Source of the DNA: Shewanella eurypsychrophilus
Lineage (GTDB): Bacteria > Pseudomonadota > Gammaproteobacteria > Enterobacterales > Shewanellaceae
Assembly (NCBI RefSeq): GCF_007004545.3
Contig: NZ_CP045503.2
Coordinates: forward strand, 3,070,501-3,134,500
DNA: 64,000 nt
Direction of reading: 5' to 3'
Within the stretch, counting starts at the first letter, position 1. Each line of letters opens with the position of its first letter. This document shows positions 42,595 through 52,139 of this stretch, one piece after another. The notes beneath the pieces were generated by a model that had not been told where the DNA came from, made no database searches, and saw only the letters and a program-made list of their open reading frames with translations. A program made the translations under genes and the position numbers.

Positions 42595-42915
42595 TTATAC
42601 CACTCCATATAAGTATCTGGTCAGTTCAGAGACTCTCAGTTTTTTCAATTCAAGGCGCATTGATGAGGAAATGGTTATTCCCTTTTAAGTCAATGCAACA
42701 CCGAAGTGGAAACACTGAGAGCCTCACGCAGTGCGGGTTTCAAAGCCCTTTATGCTACGTTGAATGTTCTCGATATACGACTGCATGGATGCAGAAGGTA
42801 GGGCGAAGCAGGATGCTAGAGCCGAGAATAACTATTAGCTTCAAACATCCGTCTTGCCTACAATGCTTTGAACTCCCGCTGAATGATCAGATACTTACTC
42901 GGAATGGTATTATAC
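42595..42915. repeat. MITE-like element with imperfect terminal inverted repeats
   Basis: About 320 bp bounded by TATACCACTCCATATAAGTA and, at the right, the reverse complement of a close relative (AATACCATTCCGAGTAAGTA). The match continues inward as TCTGGTCAGTTCA against TCTGATCATTCA. The interior has no gene. The right end reaches the stop codon of the RND permease. This is the structure expected of a nonautonomous transposon. Confidence 0.65.
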
Positions 42916-45900
42916 CTATTTAGCTGCTAATTCTTTTTCTAGTGCACGAGCTACAGCTTCCGGAGAGCTTGAATTACGTGAAAATAGAGAGTAGGCAACT
43001 GGGATAACTAATAGGGTAAATAGCGTCGCTATTAATATACCCGAAAGCACCACAACACCTATCACATAGCGGGTCTCAGCCCCCGCGCCTTGAGCCATAA
43101 CCAGTGGGATTGCCCCAGCTGCGGTGGTAATTCCAGTCATTAAGATGGGTCTTAGTCTTTGTGCTGCTGCCTGAACTATCGCAGTTTCAAATTCGATTCC
43201 TCTATCCCGCAGTTGGTTAGCAAATTCAACAATTAAAATCCCATTCTTCGCAGCTAACCCCACCAGCATAATAATACCAATTTGACTGTAGATATTCAGA
43301 CTTTGATCTGTCAGCCACAGACCCACTAGTGCGCCTAGAGTTGCCAGAGGAACAGTCAGCATGATGACCATAGGATGAACATAGCTTTCAAATTGCGCCG
43401 CTAGCACCAGAAATACGATCCCTAGTGCCAGAATAAACACGAAATACATCGAGCTTCCTGACTCTTGATAATCTAACGACTGTCCTTTATAGCTGATCAC
43501 TGCTTCTGCAGGCAGATAAGTATCTGCAATCTCATTAAGGTAATCTAAGGCTTCACCTAAGCTGTAACCTTCGGCTAAGTTTGCCTCTAAGGTGATGGCA
43601 CGCATCCTATTATATCGGTTCAAACGACTGGCATCGGCAAACTCCTCAACGCTCACTAAGTTTGACAATGGGATCAGTGCCTGGCTTCTATCGGATCTGA
43701 CATAGATATTTTCCAGATCATTAGCTGTGTTTTGGTTCTCTCTGTTCCCTTCGATGATCACATCATACTCTTTGCCTTCTCGCATAAATGTAGTCACAAG
43801 GCGAGAGCCTAACATTGACTCTAAAGTACGGCCAATGTGAGAAATTGACACACCGAGATCTGCCGCTCTTTCCTTATCGATCACCACTCTAAGTTGTGGT
43901 TTTGTCTCTTGATAATCATGATCTAAACCGACGAGATTTGGGTTTTCCTTAGCCTTTTCAAGGATAATATCTCGCCATTGAGCTAACGCTTCGTAGCTCG
44001 GTCCCCCTATAACAAACTGTACGGGTTTACCTACACCACGGCCGAACGCTTGCCGCATCACTGGAAATGCTCTGATACCTGCCAGATCGGCTAAACGACC
44101 ACGAACATCTGAGGTGATTTCAGCAGCGCTTCTTCGTACACTCCAATCTTCTAATACAATGATCGCCATGCCGTTTGAAAAATCAGCACTGCTACCAAAG
44201 CTTCGGGGGGCACGGATCAGTAAGCGTTTAATATCTCCGCTATCAACTAACGGCATCAAGCGGGTTTCAATCTCATCCATATAAGATTCGATATATTCAA
44301 AGCTCGCCCCCTGAGGACCGTTAACGATAAGAAACATTGAGCCTCTATCTTCTCTTGGCGCAAACTCCTGAGGAACGATTTTCACTAACCATGCGCTGGC
44401 AGCCAAAGCCACTATTATTAGGGAAGACACTATGACAGGGTGCTTCATCGCCTTAACTAATACACCTTGGTATTTGCGACTGATATGATTCATACCCGCA
44501 TCCACTTTACGCACCAGCCAAGACTCATTGCCTGCTGGCTTCAGTAATTTGGAACACATCATAGGGCTGAGAGTTAAGGCGACGATACTGGAGAAGATCA
44601 CCGCGGCACTCATTGCAACTGCAAACTCCTTGAAGAGTTTACCTAAATCCCCCTCTAAGAAAGTAATAGGCATAAACACAGCAACAAGCACTAACGTCGT
44701 TGCAACCACAGCGAATGCCACTTCACGTGAACCAAGATAAGCCGCTTTAAGTGGTGAGTCGCCCTCCTCTATCCTTCTATGTATATTTTCTAACACGACA
44801 ATCGCATCATCAACCACCATACCAATGGCCAATATCATCGCCAGTAACGTAAGCAAGTTAATGGTGTAACCTAAGGCATATAGAACGATAAACGTCGCCA
44901 TTAAAGATACAGGCACAGTTAATGCTGGGATCAACATGGCACGAACACTTCCGAGAAATAAATAGATCACAATAACAACCAGTGTCATGGCAATAAACAG
45001 TGTCTGGTATACCTCTTTAACTGACGCTTCGATAAAAACCGAGCTGTCGTAAGAGCGTTTAATCTCCATCCCTGCTGGTAGAGTCGGGTTTATCTTGTCC
45101 ACTAACGCATTTGCAGCTCTAGCGACATCTAAGGTATTAGCAGTCGACTGCTTAGAGACCCCTAGACCTATCATGGCTTCGCGGTTGCCACGAAAGGTGA
45201 TCCTCTCCTCTTCAGAGCCGATTTCGACTTTTGCAACATCACCTAATTTTACCAAGTAACCATCGTCACCTTCTGTAAGCACTAAGTTTGCAAAGTCGTC
45301 CACGGTTCTGAAACTACGTTCAACACGGACGGTGAAATGTCGCTCTTTTGACTCTACCGATCCTGCGGGAAGCTCAACATTTTCAGAGCGAAGTACACTC
45401 TCAATGTCTGCAACGGTGAGGTTTCTCGCTGCCAATGCCTGTCTGTCGATCCAGATCCGCATCGCGTAAACTTTACCACCACCAATACGAATATTAGCAA
45501 CACCGTCTATCACAGATAAGCGATCAGTGAGGTACCTTCGAGCATAATCGGTAAGCTGTAACGTGGTCATCTGATCAGAGACTAGATTGAGCCACATGAT
45601 CACTTCATCGCCACCGTTGGCTTTTTGTACTTCAGGGGGCTCAGCTTCTTCGGGTAGGTTATTCAGTAAACCAGAAACACGGTCACGAACATCGTTTGCA
45701 GCCGCTTCGATATCGCGCCCAACATCGAACTGCAAAGTCACTGATGAACGACCATCACGGCTCGATGAATTAATATGACGTATGCCTTCCACACCGCTAA
45801 TACGATCTTCTACAAGTTGAGTGATACGGCTCTCAACAACCGAAGCGCTAGCACCTCGGTAATTAGTGTTGATAGAAACGACTGGAGGGTCGATATTGGG

Positions 45901-46011
45901 ATATTCCCTTAAGGGAAGCTTGTCGAAAGCAACTAAACCAAATGCGATAAGTAAGATACTAATGACGGAAGCAAAGACGGGTCTCTTTACCGATAGATCG
46001 GTTAATATCAT
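42916..46011 (-). CDS. RND efflux permease (HAE1 type)
   Basis: 1,031 residues with the twelve membrane segments and two large periplasmic loops of the AcrB/MexF group. It opens with LSVKRPVFASVISILLIAFG. Signatures are AMILAIGMVVDDAIVVLENI (the proton-relay Asp pair in TM4), NGMAIIVLED and GLAAKNGILIVEFANQ. These pumps exchange protons for drugs or other amphiphiles. Its start overlaps the adaptor gene by 4 bp. No outer-membrane factor gene follows, so it probably uses a TolC encoded elsewhere. Confidence 0.92.
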   Translation of the reverse strand: MILTDLSVKRPVFASVISILLIAFGLVAFDKLPLREYPNIDPPVVSINTNYRGASASVVESRITQLVEDRISGVEGIRHINSSSRDGRSSVTLQFDVGRDIEAAANDVRDRVSGLLNNLPEEAEPPEVQKANGGDEVIMWLNLVSDQMTTLQLTDYARRYLTDRLSVIDGVANIRIGGGKVYAMRIWIDRQALAARNLTVADIESVLRSENVELPAGSVESKERHFTVRVERSFRTVDDFANLVLTEGDDGYLVKLGDVAKVEIGSEEERITFRGNREAMIGLGVSKQSTANTLDVARAANALVDKINPTLPAGMEIKRSYDSSVFIEASVKEVYQTLFIAMTLVVIVIYLFLGSVRAMLIPALTVPVSLMATFIVLYALGYTINLLTLLAMILAIGMVVDDAIVVLENIHRRIEEGDSPLKAAYLGSREVAFAVVATTLVLVAVFMPITFLEGDLGKLFKEFAVAMSAAVIFSSIVALTLSPMMCSKLLKPAGNESWLVRKVDAGMNHISRKYQGVLVKAMKHPVIVSSLIIVALAASAWLVKIVPQEFAPREDRGSMFLIVNGPQGASFEYIESYMDEIETRLMPLVDSGDIKRLLIRAPRSFGSSADFSNGMAIIVLEDWSVRRSAAEITSDVRGRLADLAGIRAFPVMRQAFGRGVGKPVQFVIGGPSYEALAQWRDIILEKAKENPNLVGLDHDYQETKPQLRVVIDKERAADLGVSISHIGRTLESMLGSRLVTTFMREGKEYDVIIEGNRENQNTANDLENIYVRSDRSQALIPLSNLVSVEEFADASRLNRYNRMRAITLEANLAEGYSLGEALDYLNEIADTYLPAEAVISYKGQSLDYQESGSSMYFVFILALGIVFLVLAAQFESYVHPMVIMLTVPLATLGALVGLWLTDQSLNIYSQIGIIMLVGLAAKNGILIVEFANQLRDRGIEFETAIVQAAAQRLRPILMTGITTAAGAIPLVMAQGAGAETRYVIGVVVLSGILIATLFTLLVIPVAYSLFSRNSSSPEAVARALEKELAAK

Positions 46012-47099
46012 ACTGTTGGCCTAACCTTAGCTTCTTTGAGGAAGCTAAAACGTTCACTATATTGGACCTTTACCTTATCCCCTGGACGCACTTTCAAAAT
46101 CCCGCGAATAACAACCTCTTCGCCTAAATTGACACCCTCAATAATTTCAACCCAGCCTCGCTTACGTATTCCTAGCTGAACCTCTTTTCTCTCGATAACA
46201 CCTTCATCATTGACTAGGTATACATAATGTCTATCTTGAATAGGGATAATGGCTGACTCAGGCAAAATAAGTGCTTCACGGCTCTCTTTAATCAGCGTCA
46301 CCTTCATCAGCATGCCGGGCAACAGTCTACTCTGTGGGTTAGCAATCTCGGCGCGCACAATAACGGCTCGAGTCGTTGGATTGATTCTGCTATCGATAGA
46401 TACCACTTTGCCTTTAAACATCTCACCTGGAAATGCTACGGCACTCGCTTCTACCGATTTACCCACTTCTAAAGATTGCAAAAAACGCTCTGGCACTGAA
46501 AAGTCTAACTTAATAACAGAAATATCATCCAATGTGGTGATGATAGTTCCTGGAGTTAACAAACTCCCCACGCTGATCTGACGTAAACCAAGGCGACCAT
46601 CAAACGGAGCCATGATTTTTCTGTCGGTTAATGCCGATTGCGATTGTTCCAACTCTGCTTTGGCGGTATCAATCAGCGTTTGTAATCGATCTCTTTCTAG
46701 TTCTGCAATGGTTTGGCTGGTCACTAAAGAGCGAATTCTGTCGAGCTCACGCATATGATCTGAAACACGCACCTTAGCGACTTTTACCCTAGCGACTTGC
46801 TCTCGATCTTGAAGTTGAACCAGTAAACGTCCTTTCTTAACTAAATCACCGTCATCAAAGTTGATAAAAGTTGCCACCTCGGTCACTTTAGGCGTCACCG
46901 TAATCGATTCATTAGCTTTAGTTGTGCCAAGAGCTTCTACTTCATCACGCACAGGTTCAATACTCGCTTTAGCAACGACTACGTTTGGAGTGGGTCGAGC
47001 TTTAGGCTTAGATAAGGCTTTTTCTGGTGAGCTCTGTTGATAAACAACCCAAGAGAGTGACAAAAAGATTAATAATATTATTATTTTTTTCATTAACAT
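46008..47099 (-). CDS. RND periplasmic adaptor subunit
   Basis: 363 residues (361 if the second Met is used). A single N-terminal anchor (KKIIILLIFLSLSWVVY) precedes a barrel-sandwich domain (TVTPKVTEVATFINFDDGDLVKKGRLLVQLQD), a short helical hairpin, and a beta-barrel domain (MAPFDGRLGLRQISVGSLL). These adaptors link the RND pump to the outer-membrane channel. The stop codon overlaps the permease start. Confidence 0.9.
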   Translation of the reverse strand: MLMKKIIILLIFLSLSWVVYQQSSPEKALSKPKARPTPNVVVAKASIEPVRDEVEALGTTKANESITVTPKVTEVATFINFDDGDLVKKGRLLVQLQDREQVARVKVAKVRVSDHMRELDRIRSLVTSQTIAELERDRLQTLIDTAKAELEQSQSALTDRKIMAPFDGRLGLRQISVGSLLTPGTIITTLDDISVIKLDFSVPERFLQSLEVGKSVEASAVAFPGEMFKGKVVSIDSRINPTTRAVIVRAEIANPQSRLLPGMLMKVTLIKESREALILPESAIIPIQDRHYVYLVNDEGVIERKEVQLGIRKRGWVEIIEGVNLGEEVVIRGILKVRPGDKVKVQYSERFSFLKEAKVRPTV

Positions 47100-47512
47100 T
47101 CCAAAGTACTACTTATTTTTATGCATACAGTTTACTCATAGGCTATTGCGCTTCAAGGTGTTTTACCTTTACTTACAATTAATACATAACGGCAACAAGT
47201 AAGCGTGTCTAGCAAGGTTGTTTTTTTTAGCACAAACCGAGTGTGCCTAGATGCAACTCATGATACATAATACTGATAAAGTTGATGATTTTACAAAGTA
47301 GAGGTTTAGAGTCACAGCATAATCAACTGCTTTTCGAGATGGTTACCACCACATCTCCTGCATTGGAATATGGTATTTATTTGTCGCTAGCGGGTCCACA
47401 AAGCATCTTGTTCAGAGTGTAAGCCGCTAACGACTTTGACATAGATTAACTTGATGAATTTAGCCATAAAAAAAAGGAGGCTAAAGCCTCCTTTCATTGG
47501 ATTAAGAATTGT
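47100..47512. other. 413-bp intergenic region
   Basis: Apart from the terminator at 47473-47494 I see no gene or structured RNA. It should carry the promoter of the RND operon. No regulator gene adjoins it. Confidence 0.4.
47473..47494 (-). terminator. terminator of the dapA-bamC operon
   Basis: Stem AAAGGAGGCT/AGCCTCCTTT followed on the minus strand by nine T. It begins 19 bp beyond the bamC stop codon. Confidence 0.9.
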
Positions 47513-48634
47513 TTAACGAATTTTACGATCTTCGTTCATCAATTCCGAGAAGCCTTCATAGACGGCTTCAACCACTTCATTATCTAATGCTTTATCGGAT
47601 GAATCACGTAAATAAATACGTGTTTTATTTTCGCTGTCATCATCTTCTAATACGATACGGTACGAGCCTTCTTTAACTGGCAGCTTCTTCTCACTCCACA
47701 ATGAGCTCCAGAAACCAGAATCATCGGAAACATTAATGTAATAAAGCCCCTTATTGCTATCCATATCGATAATTTCTAAACCCATTTCAGGTAATACGAT
47801 ACGTAATCGGTCCCAAGTACGTTTGAACGGCGCTTGGGCTAGCCAATATGAAGGCTCAGCTGCTTCGCCTTCAACTTCAGAGCTTGTACCCTTAACAATA
47901 TTGACATCAATACCTAGGCTTTCTCTTAGACGTTTAGCTTTAATCGCTTGATTACGTTTAATACTCATATATGCCACTGCATTATTGAGCATATCTATGG
48001 TGTAGCGTTGCTTATCTTCACCACTTAGGAAGACATCTTGTTGTTCACCATCAAAGCTTTCTTCATGATCCATTAGGTTGATGATCAAGTTACCGCTGCG
48101 ACCGTGAGGACGCACATCGATTTTAAATTCATATCGCTGACGCAAGGTATAGATTTCATCACTGCCCCAGAAATTTGAATCGACCACTTCCTGATTCTCA
48201 ATCCAATCAGTTTCAATCAAACCTTGCTCGTAATCCTCTTTAAGAATAACCATAGACTTACTGTTCAAGTATGCTTTGATTATAGAGAAAAGTTCATTTT
48301 TAAGATCTGTTTCAGTATCGAGAGCTTCAACAACAACTTTAATGTTGTCGCTGCCTTCTTCAACATGTGTCCCTTCAGCCATAGGCAGAACCTGCAGAGG
48401 TGGGCGAATGTCTAACTTTTTACCGACTAAACTGGCATCAACTTTACTGCCAGGCTGAGGAATGTCGTACTCTTTACTATAAATAGGCGAATTTAGCCCC
48501 TCAGGTATAGTTAAAGCCGGTTCTATAATTACATTGGTATATTCATCGCCGCCATTGGCCTGTCTTCTATCTACAGGTGTGGTACATGCTGTAACAGCAG
48601 CGATAAGGATTAAAGGAGTCACTTGCTTTAACAT
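47513..48634 (-). CDS. bamC: outer membrane assembly lipoprotein BamC
   Basis: 373 residues. The lipoprotein signal ends in VTAC with Cys 17. A flexible N-terminal arm and two BamC helix-grip domains follow (for example KSMVILKEDYEQGLIETDW and RLRIVLPEMGLEIIDMD). BamC is part of the BAM complex that inserts outer-membrane barrels. It lies 4 bp from dapA, the same order as dapA-bamC in E. coli. Confidence 0.9.
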   Translation of the reverse strand: MLKQVTPLILIAAVTACTTPVDRRQANGGDEYTNVIIEPALTIPEGLNSPIYSKEYDIPQPGSKVDASLVGKKLDIRPPLQVLPMAEGTHVEEGSDNIKVVVEALDTETDLKNELFSIIKAYLNSKSMVILKEDYEQGLIETDWIENQEVVDSNFWGSDEIYTLRQRYEFKIDVRPHGRSGNLIINLMDHEESFDGEQQDVFLSGEDKQRYTIDMLNNAVAYMSIKRNQAIKAKRLRESLGIDVNIVKGTSSEVEGEAAEPSYWLAQAPFKRTWDRLRIVLPEMGLEIIDMDSNKGLYYINVSDDSGFWSSLWSEKKLPVKEGSYRIVLEDDDSENKTRIYLRDSSDKALDNEVVEAVYEGFSELMNEDRKIR

Positions 48635-48638
48635 CTAT

Positions 48639-49523
48639 TTATTTAACCTCTATTCGAGCATTTTTCATTGCATCTAATAACAGACCATGAAACTCAGGAG
48701 AAAGTTCCGTTAAAGGCAATCGAATATCACCTTGACTGATCAAGCCCATCTGATGGGCGGCCCACTTAACGGGTATAGGGTTAGCTTCACAAAATAGCGC
48801 ACTGAATAGACCTTTTATTTGATCTTCTGCAGCCATCGCAGCTTGAGTGTTACCTGCTAACGCAGCGTCACACATCAATTTAAACTGCTTTGGCACTATG
48901 TTGTTGGTGACTGAAATGACTCCATCACCGCCCAAACTTAGAAATTCACGTGCGGTGGCGTCGTCACCACTATAAAGAAGGAAATCATTGCCGCAAAGCT
49001 CCCGTAAAGGTTTCACTCGTGCAATATCACCCGTGGCGTCTTTAACACCTATGATATTGGGCACTTCAACCAACTGAGCAATGGTTTCAGGCAACATATC
49101 AACGGATGTTCTACCTGGCACATTATATAAAATTTGTGGGATATCGGTACTGGCAGCAACAGCCTTGTAATGGGCAATCAAGCCTTTAGGGCTCGGCTTA
49201 TTATAATAAGGTGTCACCCCCAACATTGCCGCTACGCCCAAGTTGTTCTGGGCTTTAGTGAGCTCTATCGCTTCAGCCGTGGCATTGGCACCGTTGCCAC
49301 CAATAACCGGAATACGGCCAGATGCAAATTTAACAGTTTGCGATACCACTGCAATATGCTCGGAAATTGGAAGAGTTGCAGACTCACCAGTGGTGCCTAC
49401 GGCAACGATGGCATCTGTACCTTCGGTAATATGATACTCAACTAACTTTTCAAGACTTGTATAATCTACTGAGCCATCACTATTTAGTGGTGTGATTAAG
49501 GCTACGATGCTTCCGTTTATCAT
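48639..49523 (-). CDS. dapA: 4-hydroxy-tetrahydrodipicolinate synthase
   Basis: 294 residues from the ATG at 49523 behind GGGGAAGT; an upstream ATG at 49580 adds 19 foreign residues. DapA condenses pyruvate with aspartate semialdehyde in the lysine pathway. The Schiff-base Lys is in [11 protein letters not shown], the Thr-Tyr pair in [11 protein letters not shown] and [11 protein letters not shown]. It precedes bamC by 4 bp and is divergent from gcvR. Confidence 0.94.
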   Translation of the reverse strand: MINGSIVALITPLNSDGSVDYTSLEKLVEYHITEGTDAIVAVGTTGESATLPISEHIAVVSQTVKFASGRIPVIGGNGANATAEAIELTKAQNNLGVAAMLGVTPYYNKPSPKGLIAHYKAVAASTDIPQILYNVPGRTSVDMLPETIAQLVEVPNIIGVKDATGDIARVKPLRELCGNDFLLYSGDDATAREFLSLGGDGVISVTNNIVPKQFKLMCDAALAGNTQAAMAAEDQIKGLFSALFCEANPIPVKWAAHQMGLISQGDIRLPLTELSPEFHGLLLDAMKNARIEVK

Positions 49524-49680
49524 GTGACTTCCCCAGGTTTCAGGACTGGCTATGGTACTGATGCTAACCATTAAAAACAAGCATTTCAGCGATTCATTAA
49601 CGTTAAGGCTTTTTCATTAGCAATAGTATTCAATCTGACTTTTGATGTATAAGACAGGGATCTCATCTTAGCGAACTTAT

Positions 49681-49736
49681 GGTAGCATTAACTACCGCAG
49701 AAAAACCCGCCGATAATCGGTGTGTTTTTGTACAAA
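49681..49736 (+). promoter_or_regulatory. two hairpins in the gcvR leader, the second terminator-like
   Basis: GGTAG...CTACC at 49681-49696, then a longer imperfect stem AAAAACCCGCCGAT/ATCGGTGTGTTTTT at about 49700-49729 ending in a T-run. It lies roughly 25 bp upstream of the gcvR start. This could be an attenuator or a stray terminator. Confidence 0.45.
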
Positions 49737-49759
49737 ATAGCTATAAATAAGGAAAATTC

Positions 49760-50299
49760 ATGTCCAATCATCTTGTTGTTACTGCTATGGGCTCAGATCG
49801 CCCAGGTATTGTCAGTAAATTTGCAAGACTTGCAAGTGAATGTGACTGTGACATTGTTGACAGTCGTATGGCCTTATTCGGCAATGAATTCACATTGATC
49901 ATGATGCTATCAGGTTCATGGGCCTCCATTACTAAAATGGAGACTCAGCTACCAAGCCTAAGCGTTGAACTTGAGCTGATGACAGTGATGAAGCGCACTT
50001 CAAAACACACGGCTCAAAATTACATATCACGTCTTGAAGTCACCTTTACGGGACAAGATCAACGCGGCACCATGAAAAAAATAACTCAATTCTTAGCCGA
50101 CCGCTCACTGGATCTTGGCGCAGTTAGATCTCACTCAGAAGAAGACAGTCAGGGTAAGCCAACCCAAAATGTTTTCCTTACTATTAATGTTCCAGAGAAA
50201 GTTGAACTGGATAAGTTAGAAACCAGTATCAATGAGCTGGCCAGTGATATGTCATTAAACTGCATGATCGAACGTATGCAAGGCATCACTACAAGCTAA
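49760..50299 (+). CDS. gcvR: glycine cleavage system transcriptional repressor
   Basis: 179 residues with two ACT domains: the first opens with LVVTAMGSDRPGIVSKFARLA, the second with LEVTFTGQDQRGTMKKITQFL. GcvR binds GcvA and blocks activation of the glycine cleavage genes when glycine is low. The gene is followed after 12 bp by the remains of bcp, the usual gcvR-bcp order. Confidence 0.92.
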   Translation: MSNHLVVTAMGSDRPGIVSKFARLASECDCDIVDSRMALFGNEFTLIMMLSGSWASITKMETQLPSLSVELELMTVMKRTSKHTAQNYISRLEVTFTGQDQRGTMKKITQFLADRSLDLGAVRSHSEEDSQGKPTQNVFLTINVPEKVELDKLETSINELASDMSLNCMIERMQGITTS

Positions 50300-50311
50300 A
50301 AGGAACTTCAA

Positions 50312-50668
50312 ATGAAAACGTTAACAACTGGCGATACAGCTCCACTCTTCGAACTAAAAAATCAAGATGATGCACTCATCTCATTAAAAGAGTGTCTCAG
50401 TAACGGGCCTGTTTTAGTTTACTTTTATCCTAAAGCCTCCACACCCGGCTGCACGGTTCAAGCATGTGGGTTGCGAGACAGCATGCAAGCGTTAAATAAC
50501 TTAAAAGTGACAGTATTGGGGATCAGTCCAGATCCCGTGAAGAAACTGGCTCGTTTCGCAGAAAAGCAATCCCTCAATTTTTCTCTTCTTAGTGATGAAG
50601 ATCATGCCATTGCCGATGCATTTGGTATTTGGGGTGAGAAAAAATTTACCCTTGATAAAGTTTCATGA
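50312..50668 (+). pseudogene. bcp: resident bcp, truncated by island insertion
   Basis: The first 110 or so residues of a thiol peroxidase of the Bcp/PrxQ family are intact, including the peroxidatic Cys in ASTPGCTVQACGLRD. After FGIWGEKKF, where the family continues with MGRE or MGK, the frame enters foreign sequence and stops within seven codons (TLDKVS). About 40 C-terminal residues, part of the thioredoxin fold, are missing, so it is very probably inactive. The junction with the island is near 50650. Confidence 0.88.
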
Positions 50669-50704
50669 CAAAAAACCTTGATAGTTTTTTATGACGAAAC
50701 TATC
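50651..50704. repeat. direct and inverted repeats at the island's left end
   Basis: CTTGATAAAGTTTCATGAC (50651-50669) and CTTGATAGTTTTTTATGAC (50677-50695) agree at 15 of 19 positions, 26 bp apart. GATAGTTT (50680-50687) is also inverted as AAACTATC (50697-50704) with a 9-bp spacer, and GATAGTTT recurs near 50730. They are good candidates for recombinase-binding sites. Confidence 0.6.
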
Positions 50705-50737
50705 TTTAATATGTGGTAAACATATTGAGGATAGTTT

Positions 50738-52138
50738 GTGATAAGAACACATGATGAAAAACATTCTAATATTTATGATGACTACCAACTGCTTTCAATA
50801 GAGGTTGATACATTAGCAAAACTCCAAGTTTCAGAGAGCATAAATACTGACTCTGGAGAGGTGACTTATACACCCTACCTTTCTCCTTCCAAACTTCAAT
50901 CATACTCCAAGAAAACAGATATTATCATTGCGCCTGATGGGAGTGTTGTTTACCCACAATCTCTTTACCTAGTCTCTAAGTTACGTGGTAAGGGAGCCGT
51001 TAAGGACACCGACTCAATTGCAAAGGGGTTACTGGCTTATACTCGCTACTTAGATTCTACACATTACCCTCGATTTGATGACGAAGGTAACGAAATACCA
51101 ACTGAGTATTTAACGTATAAGTCTCTAACGAAGTATGAAGAAGAAGGTGCACCTTGGTGCTTTGCTAAACATCTTTTAGCAAACTGTCGTGCTAAACAAA
51201 ATTCAACAGGTGATGAAGCATACTCTCTTGCCACTGCAAGAAGCTATATGGGGGCCGTTATTAGCTTCTACAAGTGGATGTACAGACATGGTTACCTCAA
51301 AAATGATGATGAACATGTATTAACGCATTTCACTACCGTTGAGATTTATGAAGGCATTAATCAACACGATATGCTTGCTCATACTCAATCTGGTTCAAAA
51401 CGTGTTTATGAAATGTCAAACATCATGAAGATGTTTCCAAAGAATGATAAAACGCCTGCTGATAAAAAATTAAAACCTATGACGTTCGAACAGAAAGCGT
51501 TGTTCAACCAGCATATAGATACTTTGCCAAAGCCTATCTCCCTAATGCTAAGGTTGTGTGAGGAGTCAGGACTTAGGGTTGAAGAAGCCACTCATTTCCC
51601 AGCACACAACATTGGTAACAAGGATTTTAGTGAATTAGACGTTGTACCCGTTCACATTACACGCACCAAGGGCAGTAAGCCCCGTATTGTTGAAATCCCT
51701 ATCGAGCTTTACGAAGAATTAGAGCAATACAAAGAAAGTAAACAACGACAAAAGCACCTAGTTAAACGCAAAGAGCTGATTGATTCTAAAGAAGAGGTGG
51801 ATTGCACTGATTACCTTTTTGTTTCCAATAAAGGACGCCCGTATACAGAAAACACTGTGGAAGTCCATTTTGGAGTATTGAGAAGGCTAATCCAAACGAT
51901 AGAACCTACTTGGTACTACCGAGTTCATGATTTGCGTTCAACCTTTGCGACTCATTGGCTTTGGAGTGAATCTCAAAAGCGACATGTTGCCTATGACTTC
52001 CTGATGGATGAGTTGGCGGAACTTATGGGGCATGCAAGCACTTCAACGACGGAAAAGTATATTAAGTTCATGAATAAGTTTGATGAGCAGTTACGGGTTG
52101 CAGAGAGCAAAAACAACAAGATTAATAAGGGGTGGTAG
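50738..52138 (+). CDS. tyrosine recombinase, GinA-like
   Basis: 466 residues with a GTG start behind GAGGATAG. The N-terminal SAM-like domain (YSLATARSYMGAVISFYKWMYRHG) precedes a catalytic domain. The catalytic Arg is in ESGLRVEEA, Lys in TRTKGSKPRI, HxxR in VHDLRSTFATHW, then the His in MGHASTSTTEKYIKF and its Tyr nucleophile, so the active site is complete. It is the first gene of the gin-like operon and reads into it from the bcp junction. Confidence 0.88.
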   Translation: MIRTHDEKHSNIYDDYQLLSIEVDTLAKLQVSESINTDSGEVTYTPYLSPSKLQSYSKKTDIIIAPDGSVVYPQSLYLVSKLRGKGAVKDTDSIAKGLLAYTRYLDSTHYPRFDDEGNEIPTEYLTYKSLTKYEEEGAPWCFAKHLLANCRAKQNSTGDEAYSLATARSYMGAVISFYKWMYRHGYLKNDDEHVLTHFTTVEIYEGINQHDMLAHTQSGSKRVYEMSNIMKMFPKNDKTPADKKLKPMTFEQKALFNQHIDTLPKPISLMLRLCEESGLRVEEATHFPAHNIGNKDFSELDVVPVHITRTKGSKPRIVEIPIELYEELEQYKESKQRQKHLVKRKELIDSKEEVDCTDYLFVSNKGRPYTENTVEVHFGVLRRLIQTIEPTWYYRVHDLRSTFATHWLWSESQKRHVAYDFLMDELAELMGHASTSTTEKYIKFMNKFDEQLRVAESKNNKINKGW

Positions 52139-52139
52139 C

